A DNA stretch of 64,000 bases from Georgenia satyanarayanai (lineage in GTDB: Bacteria; Actinomycetota; Actinomycetes; Actinomycetales; Actinomycetaceae), in contig NZ_JAMBNZ010000006.1 of the NCBI RefSeq assembly GCF_023715365.1, positions 1-64,000 of the forward strand, given 5' to 3'. Positions 15,960-24,974 of the stretch are shown here, one piece after another. The position numbers and the translations under genes were made by a program. Positions within the stretch are counted from its first letter, which is position 1; each line of letters opens with the position of its first letter. The notes beneath the pieces are model-generated. The model was not told the DNA's origin. It saw only the letters and a list, made by a program, of their open reading frames with translations, and did no database searches.

Positions 15960-18148
15960 ACATCACCTGGACCTGGTCCGGGGCCGGCCCGCGCGCCGTC
16001 GTGCTCCTCGTGCTCGCGGCCCTCCTGTGCCTCGTGCCCACCGCCACCGCGAGCACGACCCCCGGCCCTGATGACACCCCCGTCCCCACGACGGAGGACC
16101 CGACGACGGGCGTGCCCGCCTCCGAGGTCACCGTCACCCTCACCGGCATCAGCCCCGCCGTCCTTCGACCCGGCGAGGACCTCGTCGTGCGCGGCCGCGT
16201 CGTCAACGGCACGAGCACGCAGATCGCCGTGCCGGAGCTGCGGCTGCGCGCCCAGCAGAGCGCCCCGATCAGCCGCTCCATGCTCGAGCGCTGGCTCGAC
16301 CCGACGTCCCTGTCGGCCACGACGCTCCTCCACGCCGAGCGGCTCGAGGACCCCGTACCGCCCGGCGCGACGGTCGACTTCACCCTCACCGTCCCCGCGG
16401 ACGCGCTGCCCTTCGCCGCCACCTACAGCGGCTGGGGGCCGCGCGGCCTCGAGGTCACCGCCCACGACGCCGACATCCCCGTCCTCACCGACGCCCCGGC
16501 CGTCCGCAGCTTCCTCCTGTGGTGGCCGGACATCGAGGTCGAGACGATGCCGCTGGCCGTCCTCGCCGCCGCCGCCCCCACCGCGCCGGAGCGCGCCGCC
16601 GCGCAGGAGACCGGTACCCGCCTGGACGTCGTCGCCGCCGGGCGCCTCGAGCCGCTCCTCGACGCGCTGGACCGCCCGGCCGTCGACCTCGCCGTCGACC
16701 CCTCCCTGCTCGTCGACGTGCCCGCCGTCGTCGACCTCACGGCCGGTGAGCCGGCCGGCGAGGAGCCGACCGAGGAGCCCACGACGCCCGCGACCGCACC
16801 GAAGACGGTCCTGCGCACCACCGTCGGCGACTTCGCCGACGCCCCCGGCCGCGCCGTCCACGCCCTCCTGTGGGCGGACGCCGACGCCGCCGCACTCACC
16901 CACGCGGGCCGCACCGACCTCCTCGACGACGTGACGGCTGCCCGTGACACCGCGCTCGAGGACGTCGGGCTCAGCGCCGGGACGGGCCTGGCGTGGCCCG
17001 CGGCGCAGACCCCCGACGCCGACACCGTCACCGCCCTCTCCGAGGCCGGCGCGGCCGCGGTCGTGCTGCCGAGCAGCGGCCTGGCGCTCACCTCCCAGCT
17101 CACCTACACCCCGTCCGCACGGGCCGACGTCGCCGTCGCCGTCGACGGCACGACGCTGCCCGCCGTCCTCATCGACGAGCGGCTCTCCGCGCTGCTCTCC
17201 GGGACGCTGCTGCCGGTGGACCCGGAGCAGGCGCCCGTCGAGCTCGACCCCGTCACCGCGCGCCAGTACCTCCTCGCCGAGACGGCGGTCGTCACCCGCG
17301 AGCGCCCGGCGGACCGCCGCGACCTCCTCCTCACCGTGCCCCGTGACTTCACCGGGGACCCCGAGCTCCTCGCCGACCAGCTCACCGCCCTGGCCCAGGC
17401 CCCGTGGCTGGAGCGGGTGGGGCTGACGGAGATGCTCGAGCGCGAGGCCCCGGAGGTCGAGCGCGAGAACCTGCCCGAGACGGTCGTCGAGGACGGCGAG
17501 GTCGACGCCGGCGAGCTCGCGCGCGTGTCCGACATCCTCACGCAGACCAGCGCCTTCGCCGGGGTGCTCGAGGAGCCGGAGGCGCTCGTCGACCCGGTCC
17601 GCACCGCGCTGCTCGAGGTCACCTCGGCGGCGTGGCGGGAGCTGCCGGCCACCCGCGCGGAGCTCGTCGCCGCCGCCGAGGCGGCCTCCGAGGCGCGCCG
17701 CGGCCTCGTCGCCGCCCGTCCCGGCAGCACGCTCAACCTCATCAACGACACGGCCCACATCCCGGTCGCCGTCACCAACGAGATGTCGCGGCCGGCGACC
17801 GTCGTCGTGCGGCTCAGCCCGCGCGACCCGCGGCTCGTCGCCGACGACGAGGTCACCCTCCAGGTCCCGGCCCAGCAGTCGGCGACGGCGCAAGTACCCG
17901 TCCACGCCGTCGGCAGCGGCGACGTCGTCGTCGACGTCGTCCTCGCGGCCCCCGACGGCGCGCCCATCGACGAGCCCACCGAGATCCGGGTGCGTGTGCG
18001 CGCCGACTGGGAGACCGTGGGCACCGCCGTCGCCGCCGGCCTGCTCGTCGTCATGCTCGTCGCCGGGCTCGTGCGGACGGTGCGCCGTGCGCGCCGCCGC
18101 GGACGGCTCGGTGAGTCCGAACCACTTCCGGAGGAGACCACCACGTGA
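15956..18148 (+). CDS. DUF6049 family secreted/membrane-anchored protein
   Basis: 730 residues of unknown function. A signal peptide (about 1-33; VVLLVLAALLCLVPTATAS) exports a large Ala/Asp-rich extracellular part that begins with a beta-sandwich-like segment (VTVTLTGISPAVLRPGEDLVVRG). A single C-terminal membrane helix (VAAGLLVVMLVAGLV) and a basic tail anchor it. It overlaps the NUDIX gene (ATGA) and murJ (GTGA) by 4 bases each, a gene order conserved as in Mycobacterium Rv3908-Rv3910. It is therefore likely to act with MurJ in envelope assembly; that is inference. Confidence 0.85.
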   Translation: MNITWTWSGAGPRAVVLLVLAALLCLVPTATASTTPGPDDTPVPTTEDPTTGVPASEVTVTLTGISPAVLRPGEDLVVRGRVVNGTSTQIAVPELRLRAQQSAPISRSMLERWLDPTSLSATTLLHAERLEDPVPPGATVDFTLTVPADALPFAATYSGWGPRGLEVTAHDADIPVLTDAPAVRSFLLWWPDIEVETMPLAVLAAAAPTAPERAAAQETGTRLDVVAAGRLEPLLDALDRPAVDLAVDPSLLVDVPAVVDLTAGEPAGEEPTEEPTTPATAPKTVLRTTVGDFADAPGRAVHALLWADADAAALTHAGRTDLLDDVTAARDTALEDVGLSAGTGLAWPAAQTPDADTVTALSEAGAAAVVLPSSGLALTSQLTYTPSARADVAVAVDGTTLPAVLIDERLSALLSGTLLPVDPEQAPVELDPVTARQYLLAETAVVTRERPADRRDLLLTVPRDFTGDPELLADQLTALAQAPWLERVGLTEMLEREAPEVERENLPETVVEDGEVDAGELARVSDILTQTSAFAGVLEEPEALVDPVRTALLEVTSAAWRELPATRAELVAAAEAASEARRGLVAARPGSTLNLINDTAHIPVAVTNEMSRPATVVVRLSPRDPRLVADDEVTLQVPAQQSATAQVPVHAVGSGDVVVDVVLAAPDGAPIDEPTEIRVRVRADWETVGTAVAAGLLVVMLVAGLVRTVRRARRRGRLGESEPLPEETTT

Positions 18149-21100
18149 GCGAGGAACGTCGCGGCCTGGCCGGGTCGGCAGCGGTCATGTTCACCGGCAC
18201 GCTCGTCTCGCGGGTGCTCGGGCTGCTGCGCAACATCGCCCTCATCGGCGCGATCGGTCTGACCGGCGCCGCGAACTCCTTCTCGGTGGCCAACAAGCTC
18301 CCGAACGTCGTCTACATGCTCGTCGCGGGCGGCGTCCTCAACGCGATCCTCGTCCCGCAGATCGTCCGCGCGATGAAGCAGCGCGACGGCGGCGACGAGT
18401 ACGTCAACCGGCTCCTCACCATCGCCGGCGCCGCCCTGCTCGGGCTCACCGTGCTCCTCACGGCGGGCGCGGGAGTCCTCGTCACCGTCTACGCCTCCGA
18501 GCTGGACCCGGCGTGGTTCGACATCGCCGTCGCCTTCGCGCTGTGGTGCGTGCCGCAGCTCTTCTTCTACGGCATGTACACCCTGCTGGGGCAGGTGCTC
18601 AACGCACGCGGCAACTTCGGGCCCTACATGTGGGCGCCGGCCCTCAACAACGTCGTCGCCCTCATCGGCCTCGTCGCCTACATCGTCGTCTTCGGCGGCC
18701 GCGCCACGGGCGCCCACGAGGACCCGACGGCGTGGAGCGGCCTGCGCATCGGCGTCATCGGCGGCACGGCGACGCTCGGCGTCGCCCTCCAGGCCCTCAT
18801 CCTCATCGTGCCGCTGTACCGCTCCGGCTTCCGCTTCCGCCCGCGCTGGGGGCTGCGCGGTTCGGGTCTGGGCCGGGCGAGCAAGGTCGCGACCTGGGCC
18901 TTCGCCAGCCTCCTCGTCGCCCAGCTCGGCTTCATCGCGATCTCGAACCTCGCCGCCGCGGCCGCCGACCGGGGGGAGGGCTTCGCCCCCGGCAACGCGG
19001 CGTGGGACAACGCGAACTTCCTCTACCTGCTGCCGCAGTCGCTCATCACCGTCTCGCTCGTCACGGCGCTGTTCACCCGCGTCTCCGGCTACGCGGCCTC
19101 CGGCGACACCGCCAAGGTCCGCGACGACCTGTCCCTCGGGCTGCGGACGATCGCGGTGTTCACGGTCTTCGCCAGCGGCGCCCTCGCCGTCCTCGCGCTG
19201 CCGCTCGTCCAGGCGGCCTACCTGACGACGACGATCCCCGAGGCTCGCGGTATCGCGCGGGTGCTCGTCGCCCTCCTCGGCGGCATCGCGGCGCTCGGCG
19301 CGTTCACGATGATCCAGCGGGTCTACTACGCCTTTGAGGATACGAAGTCCCTCTTCAAGCTGCAGATCCCACTGACCGCGCTCGTCATCGTCGGCAGCCT
19401 CCTGTCGATGCTCCTGCCGCCGGAGTGGTGGCTCGTGGGCGCCGCGGTCGCCACGGCGGCGTCCAACGTCGTCGGGTCCGTCGTCGCCTACCTCGCGCTG
19501 CGGCTCAAGCTGCCGAGCCTCGACGGCGGGCGGGTGCTGCGCAGCCACCTGCGAATCGTCCTCGCCGCCACGCCCCCGCTCCTGCTCGGCTGGCTGCTCC
19601 TCCACCTCATCGGGCCCGTCTCGACGGCGCAGGCCGACATCGCCCGCGCGTTCCAGTCGCTGCTCAAGGTGGCCCTCGTCGGTGGCCTCATGGGGCTGGG
19701 TTACCTCCTCCTCCTTCGCCTGCTCAAGGTCTCCGAGCTCGACGTCATCCTCGACCCCGCCCTGCGGATGCTGCGGAAGGTCGCGGGACGCGCGCCGGGT
19801 CTGCGCCGGTGGGCGGGGGACGGCGAGGCGCCCGCACGTACGATGGGGCCCGACGACGGGGGCCCGGGACCGGGCCCGGACAGAGGGAGCAGGACGCTGG
19901 ACGAGCACGCACCGGGCACCGCACCGACGCTGGACCAGGGCACCCTGCTGTCCGGGCGCTACCTTCTCGACCGGGAGAACACGCCCGTGCTGCCCGCCAC
20001 CGCGCTGTGGCACGGCCGCGACGAGATCCTCGAGCGCGAGGTCCGCGCCCTCGTGCTCCCCTCGACCACCGGCGCCTCCGCCGAGACCCTCGACGCCGCG
20101 CGGCGCGCCGCCCTCGTCGACGATCCCCGCCTCGAGCGGGTGCTCGACGTCGGCGCCCACGAGGGCCACGCCTTCGTCGTCACCGACGTCGCCGGCGGGC
20201 CCTCCCTCGCCGAGCTCGCCACGAGCGGGCCGATGGAGCCCGAGCAGGCCCGCGCCGTCGTCGGCGAGGTCGCCAGCGCCCTGGAGGCCGCCCGCCGCCG
20301 CGGGGTCCACCACCTCGTCCTCCTGCCCTCGGCCGTGCACGTCACCGCCGACGGCCAGGTCCGCCTCGGTGGCCTCGGTGTGGCCGCGGCCTACCTCGGC
20401 GTCGACCACGATCCCCTCTCCGCCGCCCGGGTCGACACCCTCGGCCTCGTCCGGCTGCTCTACCTCGCCCTCACCGGCACCTGGCCCGAGGCCGACGGCG
20501 GACCCGAGCTGGCCCGTCAGGTCCAGCCCGCGCCGCTCGTGGGCGGCGTCCCGGTGGCGCCGGGCAGCCTGCGCGCCGACGTCCCCGCGGACCTCAACGC
20601 GCTGTGCACCCGAACCTTTGCGGGCGAGGGCCCGCGCACCCCGAGCGAGCTCATCCGCGAGATCGCGCCGTGGCGCGACATCAACGTCGAGGCGCTGACC
20701 AGCGACCACCCGGTGTGGCCGCTCGCCGGCTCCCTCGGTGCGGGCGCCGGGACGGGGGCCGCAGCGGCCGTCGCCACGCCCGCCGCCGCTGCGTCCGCCG
20801 AGGCTGCGGTGCCCTCCGCGCCCGGCGTGCCCACGCCGGCACCGGAGGAGGAGCCGGAGCTCGCCACGGAGCTGCCCGAACCGGCCCCCGTGGACGAGGT
20901 GCCCGCCGTCGAGCCCGCCGGCCCGGCCGCCGCGGATCCGGCCGACGAGCCGGCGCCCCCGCAGCCCTCCTTCGACGACGTCGTCGCCGACACCCCCGAC
21001 CAGGCCCGCCAGCCGGCACTGGACACCACGGACTGGCAGCCGCGCCCCATGCCGAGCGGGGCCGGCGCCCCGGAGGACTTCACCGCCGTCGTCGCCCCCG

Positions 21101-22140
21101 AGGACGACGCCGCCGCTGCCCCCCACGCCGCCCGCCACCCGCGCGGCTCGGTCGTCACCGCCGCGATCGGCGCCGGGGTGGGCGGGGCCGCGGCGGCCGT
21201 CGCCGACAGCACCCGCAAGGGCGTGGACGCCGTGCGCCGGCGCGTGTCCGCGGGCGCCGGAAAGGTCTCCGCCGCCGCCTCGGCCCGCGCCGCCGAGCGC
21301 GAGGCCCGCGCCGAGGAGGGGCTCGCGAAGACCCGCGAGGCGGACGTGCGCGCCGCTCTCGAGCACGGCCGTGTCCCGGCCGACCCGCAGCGCCCCGAGC
21401 CCGTCGCGGCGGCACCGGAGCAGGCGCAGGACCGCTCGTGGGAGTCGGTCGTCGCAGAGGAGCCGGTACGTGAGCCGGGCGCCCCCGTCCCCTTCCGCGA
21501 GCGGCGCCTCGACCCGACGCCGATCGTCCTCGCTGTCGCTCTGGTCTCTCTCCTCATCGGCGCGATCATCGCCTTCCGCACCGTCACCGCCGAGCCGGAG
21601 GACTACGTCGCCCCGCCCGCGGCCACCACCGCGGCCCCCGCCAGCCCGGAAGCGACCGACCCGGCCACGGAGCCCGAGACCACCGCGGCGCCGGAGCAGA
21701 CGACGCCGCCCGAGCCGCCCGCCGTCGCCTCCCTCGCCCCCCTCGACCCCGAGGGCGACGGCGCGGAGAACCCCGAGCTCACCCCGCAGGCCCTCGACGG
21801 CGACAGGGACACCTACTGGCGCTCCCGCTCCTACGTCGACCCCCAGTACGGGATGAAGTCCGGAATCGGCCTCCACGTCCAGCTGGAGGAGGCCACCGTC
21901 GTCTCCTCGGTCACCATGGACCTCATGGGCGTGGGCGGCAACGTCGAGATCCGCGCCACCAGCCCCGACGCGCCCACCGAGGGCGACGTCCTCGCCTCCG
22001 GCGAGATGGGCCCGGAGACGACCTTTGCCTTCGACCAGCCGGTCGAGACGGACAGCATCGTCCTGTGGTTCACCTCCCTGCCCGTGGCCGACTCCGACGG
22101 CCGCAACCGCATCGAGCTCGCCGAGCTCACCGTCGAGTGA
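18145..22140 (+). CDS. murJ: Lipid II flippase MurJ fused to a pseudokinase and extracellular domain
   Basis: 1331 residues. Residues 1 to about 545 form the MurJ/MviN flippase (14 predicted helices; FTGTLVSRVLGLLRNIALIGAIG, VANKLPNVVYMLVAGG), which moves lipid II across the membrane. Residues 600-845 resemble a PknB-type kinase but the HRD and DFG motifs are degenerate (HHLVLLPSAVHV; RLGGLG), so it is a pseudokinase. An acidic Pro/Ala linker, a membrane helix (about 1123-1145) and a C-terminal carbohydrate-binding-like domain (ALDGDRDTYWRS) follow. This architecture matches mycobacterial MviN, whose phosphorylated pseudokinase binds FhaA; pknB and fhaA are in this window. GTG 18145 overlaps the upstream stop. 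Confidence 0.95.
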   Translation: MSEERRGLAGSAAVMFTGTLVSRVLGLLRNIALIGAIGLTGAANSFSVANKLPNVVYMLVAGGVLNAILVPQIVRAMKQRDGGDEYVNRLLTIAGAALLGLTVLLTAGAGVLVTVYASELDPAWFDIAVAFALWCVPQLFFYGMYTLLGQVLNARGNFGPYMWAPALNNVVALIGLVAYIVVFGGRATGAHEDPTAWSGLRIGVIGGTATLGVALQALILIVPLYRSGFRFRPRWGLRGSGLGRASKVATWAFASLLVAQLGFIAISNLAAAAADRGEGFAPGNAAWDNANFLYLLPQSLITVSLVTALFTRVSGYAASGDTAKVRDDLSLGLRTIAVFTVFASGALAVLALPLVQAAYLTTTIPEARGIARVLVALLGGIAALGAFTMIQRVYYAFEDTKSLFKLQIPLTALVIVGSLLSMLLPPEWWLVGAAVATAASNVVGSVVAYLALRLKLPSLDGGRVLRSHLRIVLAATPPLLLGWLLLHLIGPVSTAQADIARAFQSLLKVALVGGLMGLGYLLLLRLLKVSELDVILDPALRMLRKVAGRAPGLRRWAGDGEAPARTMGPDDGGPGPGPDRGSRTLDEHAPGTAPTLDQGTLLSGRYLLDRENTPVLPATALWHGRDEILEREVRALVLPSTTGASAETLDAARRAALVDDPRLERVLDVGAHEGHAFVVTDVAGGPSLAELATSGPMEPEQARAVVGEVASALEAARRRGVHHLVLLPSAVHVTADGQVRLGGLGVAAAYLGVDHDPLSAARVDTLGLVRLLYLALTGTWPEADGGPELARQVQPAPLVGGVPVAPGSLRADVPADLNALCTRTFAGEGPRTPSELIREIAPWRDINVEALTSDHPVWPLAGSLGAGAGTGAAAAVATPAAAASAEAAVPSAPGVPTPAPEEEPELATELPEPAPVDEVPAVEPAGPAAADPADEPAPPQPSFDDVVADTPDQARQPALDTTDWQPRPMPSGAGAPEDFTAVVAPEDDAAAAPHAARHPRGSVVTAAIGAGVGGAAAAVADSTRKGVDAVRRRVSAGAGKVSAAASARAAEREARAEEGLAKTREADVRAALEHGRVPADPQRPEPVAAAPEQAQDRSWESVVAEEPVREPGAPVPFRERRLDPTPIVLAVALVSLLIGAIIAFRTVTAEPEDYVAPPAATTAAPASPEATDPATEPETTAAPEQTTPPEPPAVASLAPLDPEGDGAENPELTPQALDGDRDTYWRSRSYVDPQYGMKSGIGLHVQLEEATVVSSVTMDLMGVGGNVEIRATSPDAPTEGDVLASGEMGPETTFAFDQPVETDSIVLWFTSLPVADSDGRNRIELAELTVE

Positions 22141-22159
22141 GCCCGGAACAAATCCGGGC
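22141..22159 (+). terminator. Short hairpin after murJ
   Basis: GCCCGGA pairs with TCCGGGC around ACAAA immediately after the murJ stop. The 7-bp stem without a U-tract may give partial termination before trxB. Confidence 0.4.
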
Positions 22160-22206
22160 CTCCGCGCCTTGACCCGAGCAGCACCCCCGAGCGACGAAGG
22201 ACTCCC

Positions 22207-23211
22207 ATGACGAGCACCACCCCGACCACCCTCCACGAGGTCGTCATCGTCGGTTCCGGCCCTGCCGGTTACACCGCCGCGATCTACGCCGCGCGCGCGA
22301 ATCTCGCGCCCGTCGTCATCGCCGGCGCCGTCACCGCCGGTGGCGCACTGATGAACACGACCGAGGTCGAGAACTTCCCCGGCTTCCCCGAGGGCGTCAT
22401 GGGCCCCGAGCTCATGGACAAGATGCAGACCCAGGCCGAGAAGTTCGGCGCCACCGTCCTGTACGACGACGCCGTGTCCGTCGACCTCACCGGTGACGTC
22501 AAGACCGTGACGACGGCGGAGGGTGACACCTACCGGGCCCGCGCGGTCATCCTCGCCAACGGCTCGGCCTACAAGGAGCTGGGCCTGGAGGGCGAGAAGA
22601 CCTTCGGCGGGCGCGGCGTCTCCTATTGCGCCACCTGCGACGGCTTCTTCTTCCGTGACCAGCACATCGTCGTCGCCGGCGGCGGGGACAGCGCGATGGA
22701 GGAGGCCACCTTCCTCACGAAGTTCGCCTCGCGCGTGACCGTCGTCCACCGCCGTGACGAGCTGCGGGCCTCCAAGATCATGGCCGACCGTGCGATGTCG
22801 AACCCGAAGATCGAGTTCGCGTGGAACAGCGAGATCACCGCCATCCACGGCACCGACAAGGTCACCGGCCTCACCCTGCGCGACACCCTCACCGGTGAGG
22901 AGCGGCCGATGGACGCGACCGGCCTCTTCGTCGCGATCGGCCACGTGCCGCGCACCGACATGCTCGCCGGACAGGTGGAGCTCGACGAGAACGGCTACAT
23001 CGTCGTCACCTCTCCCTCCACCGCCACGAGCGTCCCCGGCGTCTTCGCCTGCGGCGACGCCGTGGACCACACCTACCGGCAGGCCATCACCGCGGCCGGC
23101 ACGGGTTGCGCCGCCGCCCTGGACGCCGAGCGCTACCTCGCCGCCCTGGGCGAGGCCGCCGAGCCGGCCACCGACGCCTCCCAGACCCCACAGGGCGCCG
23201 TCTCCCTGTGA
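22207..23211 (+). CDS. trxB: Thioredoxin-disulfide reductase
   Basis: 334 residues, FAD/NADPH enzyme that reduces thioredoxin. FAD site [19 protein letters not shown], redox-active CATC in [17 protein letters not shown] site [13 protein letters not shown] and the C-terminal FAD motif [21 protein letters not shown] are all present. Start ATG 22207 follows GACGAAGGACTCCC. The stop overlaps trxA (GTGA). In Mycobacterium the sigM genes lie between murJ and trxB; here the gap is only 66 bases. Confidence 0.97.
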   Translation: MTSTTPTTLHEVVIVGSGPAGYTAAIYAARANLAPVVIAGAVTAGGALMNTTEVENFPGFPEGVMGPELMDKMQTQAEKFGATVLYDDAVSVDLTGDVKTVTTAEGDTYRARAVILANGSAYKELGLEGEKTFGGRGVSYCATCDGFFFRDQHIVVAGGGDSAMEEATFLTKFASRVTVVHRRDELRASKIMADRAMSNPKIEFAWNSEITAIHGTDKVTGLTLRDTLTGEERPMDATGLFVAIGHVPRTDMLAGQVELDENGYIVVTSPSTATSVPGVFACGDAVDHTYRQAITAAGTGCAAALDAERYLAALGEAAEPATDASQTPQGAVSL

Positions 23212-23546
23212 GGCCCTCTTCTCCCTCGGTGGCGCAGGTGAGCGACGACACCTTCGCCACCGAGGTGCTGGGCGCCTCGGGCCCGGTCCTCGTCGACTTC
23301 TGGGCGCCGTGGTGCCAGCCCTGCCTCAAGCTGGCGCCGGTGCTCTCCGAGCTGGCCGTCGAGTACGGGGACCGGCTGCGTGTCCTCGCTCTGGACGTCG
23401 ACGAGAACCCCGACACCGTGCAGGCGTACGGCATCGTCTCCCTGCCCACCATGATCCTCTTCCGGGACGGTGAGCCGGTGTCGTCGCTGGTCGGGGCGCG
23501 GCCCAAGCCGGCCCTCGCGGCCCAGCTCGCCACGCTCGTTCCCTGA
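23208..23546 (+). CDS. trxA: Thioredoxin
   Basis: 112 residues. Thioredoxin fold with [13 protein letters not shown], redox Cys36 and Cys39, and the cis-Pro loop [12 protein letters not shown]. The active site reads WCQPC instead of the common WCGPC, a Gly to Gln change that may shift redox potential. GTG 23208 overlaps the trxB stop; GTG 23229 is another possible start. It is co-transcribed with its reductase. Confidence 0.95.
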   Translation: MRPSSPSVAQVSDDTFATEVLGASGPVLVDFWAPWCQPCLKLAPVLSELAVEYGDRLRVLALDVDENPDTVQAYGIVSLPTMILFRDGEPVSSLVGARPKPALAAQLATLVP

Positions 23547-23622
23547 GCGGGTGCGCCGCAGCGCGCCGCGTGCGGCGTAGCCTGGCACACGCGTCGACGA
23601 GCGCGCAGGAGGAGGCACCCAC

Positions 23623-24957
23623 ATGACGAACCCCGAGCCCCGGACTCCCGGCGGGGGCCGTGCGGCCGCCGGGACACGGCTGGACCCGTGGTTCGACTCC
23701 TACGCGGAGCGCGCCCACGGGATGCGATCCTCGGAGATCCGGGCGCTCTTCGCCGTCGCCAGCCGCCCCGAGGTCGTCTCGCTGGCCGGGGGCATGCCGA
23801 ACATCTCTGGCCTGCCGATCGACTTCCTCGCCGACATGACGGCCAAGCTGCTCCGCGATCGCGGGCCGGAGGCGCTGCAGTACGGCAGCGGCCAGGGCGA
23901 GGTCGCCATGCGCGAGCAGATCGTCGAGGTGATGCGCTACGACCGCGTCCACGCGCATCCGGACGACGTCGTCGTCACCACCGGGTCGCAGCAGGCGCTC
24001 GACCTCGTGACTGAGGTCTTCATCGACCCCGGTGACGTCATCGTCGCCGAGGCCCCCAGCTACGTGGGGGCGCTGGGCGTCTTCCGCGCCTACCAGGCCA
24101 ACATCGTCCACGTGCCGATGGACGAGCACGGGCTGGTCCCCGATGAGCTCGAGTCGACCCTCCGGCGCCTGGCCACCGAGGGACGGCGCGTCAAGATGCT
24201 CTACACGGTCCCGAACTTCCACAACCCTGGCGGTGTCACGCTCGCGGAGGAGCGTCGTCCGCAGGTCGTGGAGATCTGCCGCCGCTACGGCGTCCTCATC
24301 CTCGAGGACAACCCCTACGGCCTGCTCGGCTTCGACGGCGACCCCCTGCCGTCGCTCAAGAGCTACAACCCCGACGGCGTCGTGTACCTCGGCTCCTTCT
24401 CCAAGACCTTCGCACCGGGCTACCGCGTGGGCTGGGCGGCTGCGCCGCACGCGGTCCGCGAGAAGCTCGTCCTGGCGAGCGAGGCGGCCATCCTGTCCCC
24501 CTCCCGGTTCAGCCAGCTGTCGATCACCTCCTACCTCGAGGGCTATGACTGGTACGGGCAGGTCAAGCAGTTCCGCGAGGAGTACCGCACCCGCGGCGAC
24601 TCCATGATGTCGGCGCTCACGGAGTATCTGCCCGAGGCGCGCTGGACCGTCCCCACCGGCGGCTTCTACACCTGGGTGACTCTGCCCCCGGGTCTGGACG
24701 CCAAGGCGATGCTGCCCCGCGCCGTCACCAACCTTGTCGCCTACGTCTCCGGCACCGCGTTCTACGCCGACGGCCAGGGCACGGACCACATGCGGTTGTC
24801 CTTCTGCTACCCGACGCCGGAGCGCATCCGCGAGGGTGTGCGGCGCCTGGCGGGCGTGGTGCGAGCCGAGCTCGAGCTCACCGAGATGTTCGGGACCGCC
24901 GGGACCCGTAACCAGGGCGAGCACCTCGTCGACACCCCGAGCCCCGACCAGGCCTGA
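23623..24957 (+). CDS. PLP-dependent aminotransferase, class I/II (2-aminoadipate-like group)
   Basis: 444 residues, fold type I. Signature segments are VSLAGGMPNISGLPIDFLA and LQYGSGQGEVAMREQIVE (substrate side), VVTTGSQQALDLV (PLP phosphate), YTVPNFHNPGGVTL (Asn contacting PLP), LILEDNPYGLL (Asp) and the Schiff-base Lys in GSFSKTFAPGYRVGW. This pattern is shared by LysN/2-aminoadipate and MocR-like stand-alone aminotransferases; the substrate is not determinable. ATG 23623 follows AGGAGGAGG. It heads a pair with the ligase-like gene 17 bases downstream and occupies the place where cwlM lies in Mycobacterium. Confidence 0.88.
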   Translation: MTNPEPRTPGGGRAAAGTRLDPWFDSYAERAHGMRSSEIRALFAVASRPEVVSLAGGMPNISGLPIDFLADMTAKLLRDRGPEALQYGSGQGEVAMREQIVEVMRYDRVHAHPDDVVVTTGSQQALDLVTEVFIDPGDVIVAEAPSYVGALGVFRAYQANIVHVPMDEHGLVPDELESTLRRLATEGRRVKMLYTVPNFHNPGGVTLAEERRPQVVEICRRYGVLILEDNPYGLLGFDGDPLPSLKSYNPDGVVYLGSFSKTFAPGYRVGWAAAPHAVREKLVLASEAAILSPSRFSQLSITSYLEGYDWYGQVKQFREEYRTRGDSMMSALTEYLPEARWTVPTGGFYTWVTLPPGLDAKAMLPRAVTNLVAYVSGTAFYADGQGTDHMRLSFCYPTPERIREGVRRLAGVVRAELELTEMFGTAGTRNQGEHLVDTPSPDQA

Positions 24958-24974
24958 CACAGAGCGGAGCCACC

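Noticed and set aside
21500-22140. Possibility that the MurJ C-terminal domain is a separate gene
   Set aside because: The frame is continuous with the flippase and pseudokinase, no internal ribosome site was seen, and the same fusion exists in mycobacterial MviN.
17104-23070. A reading frame of nearly 2000 codons on the minus strand
   Set aside because: It lies antisense to the DUF6049, murJ and trxB genes, whose products are clearly recognised. The frame is a by-product of extreme GC bias at third positions.
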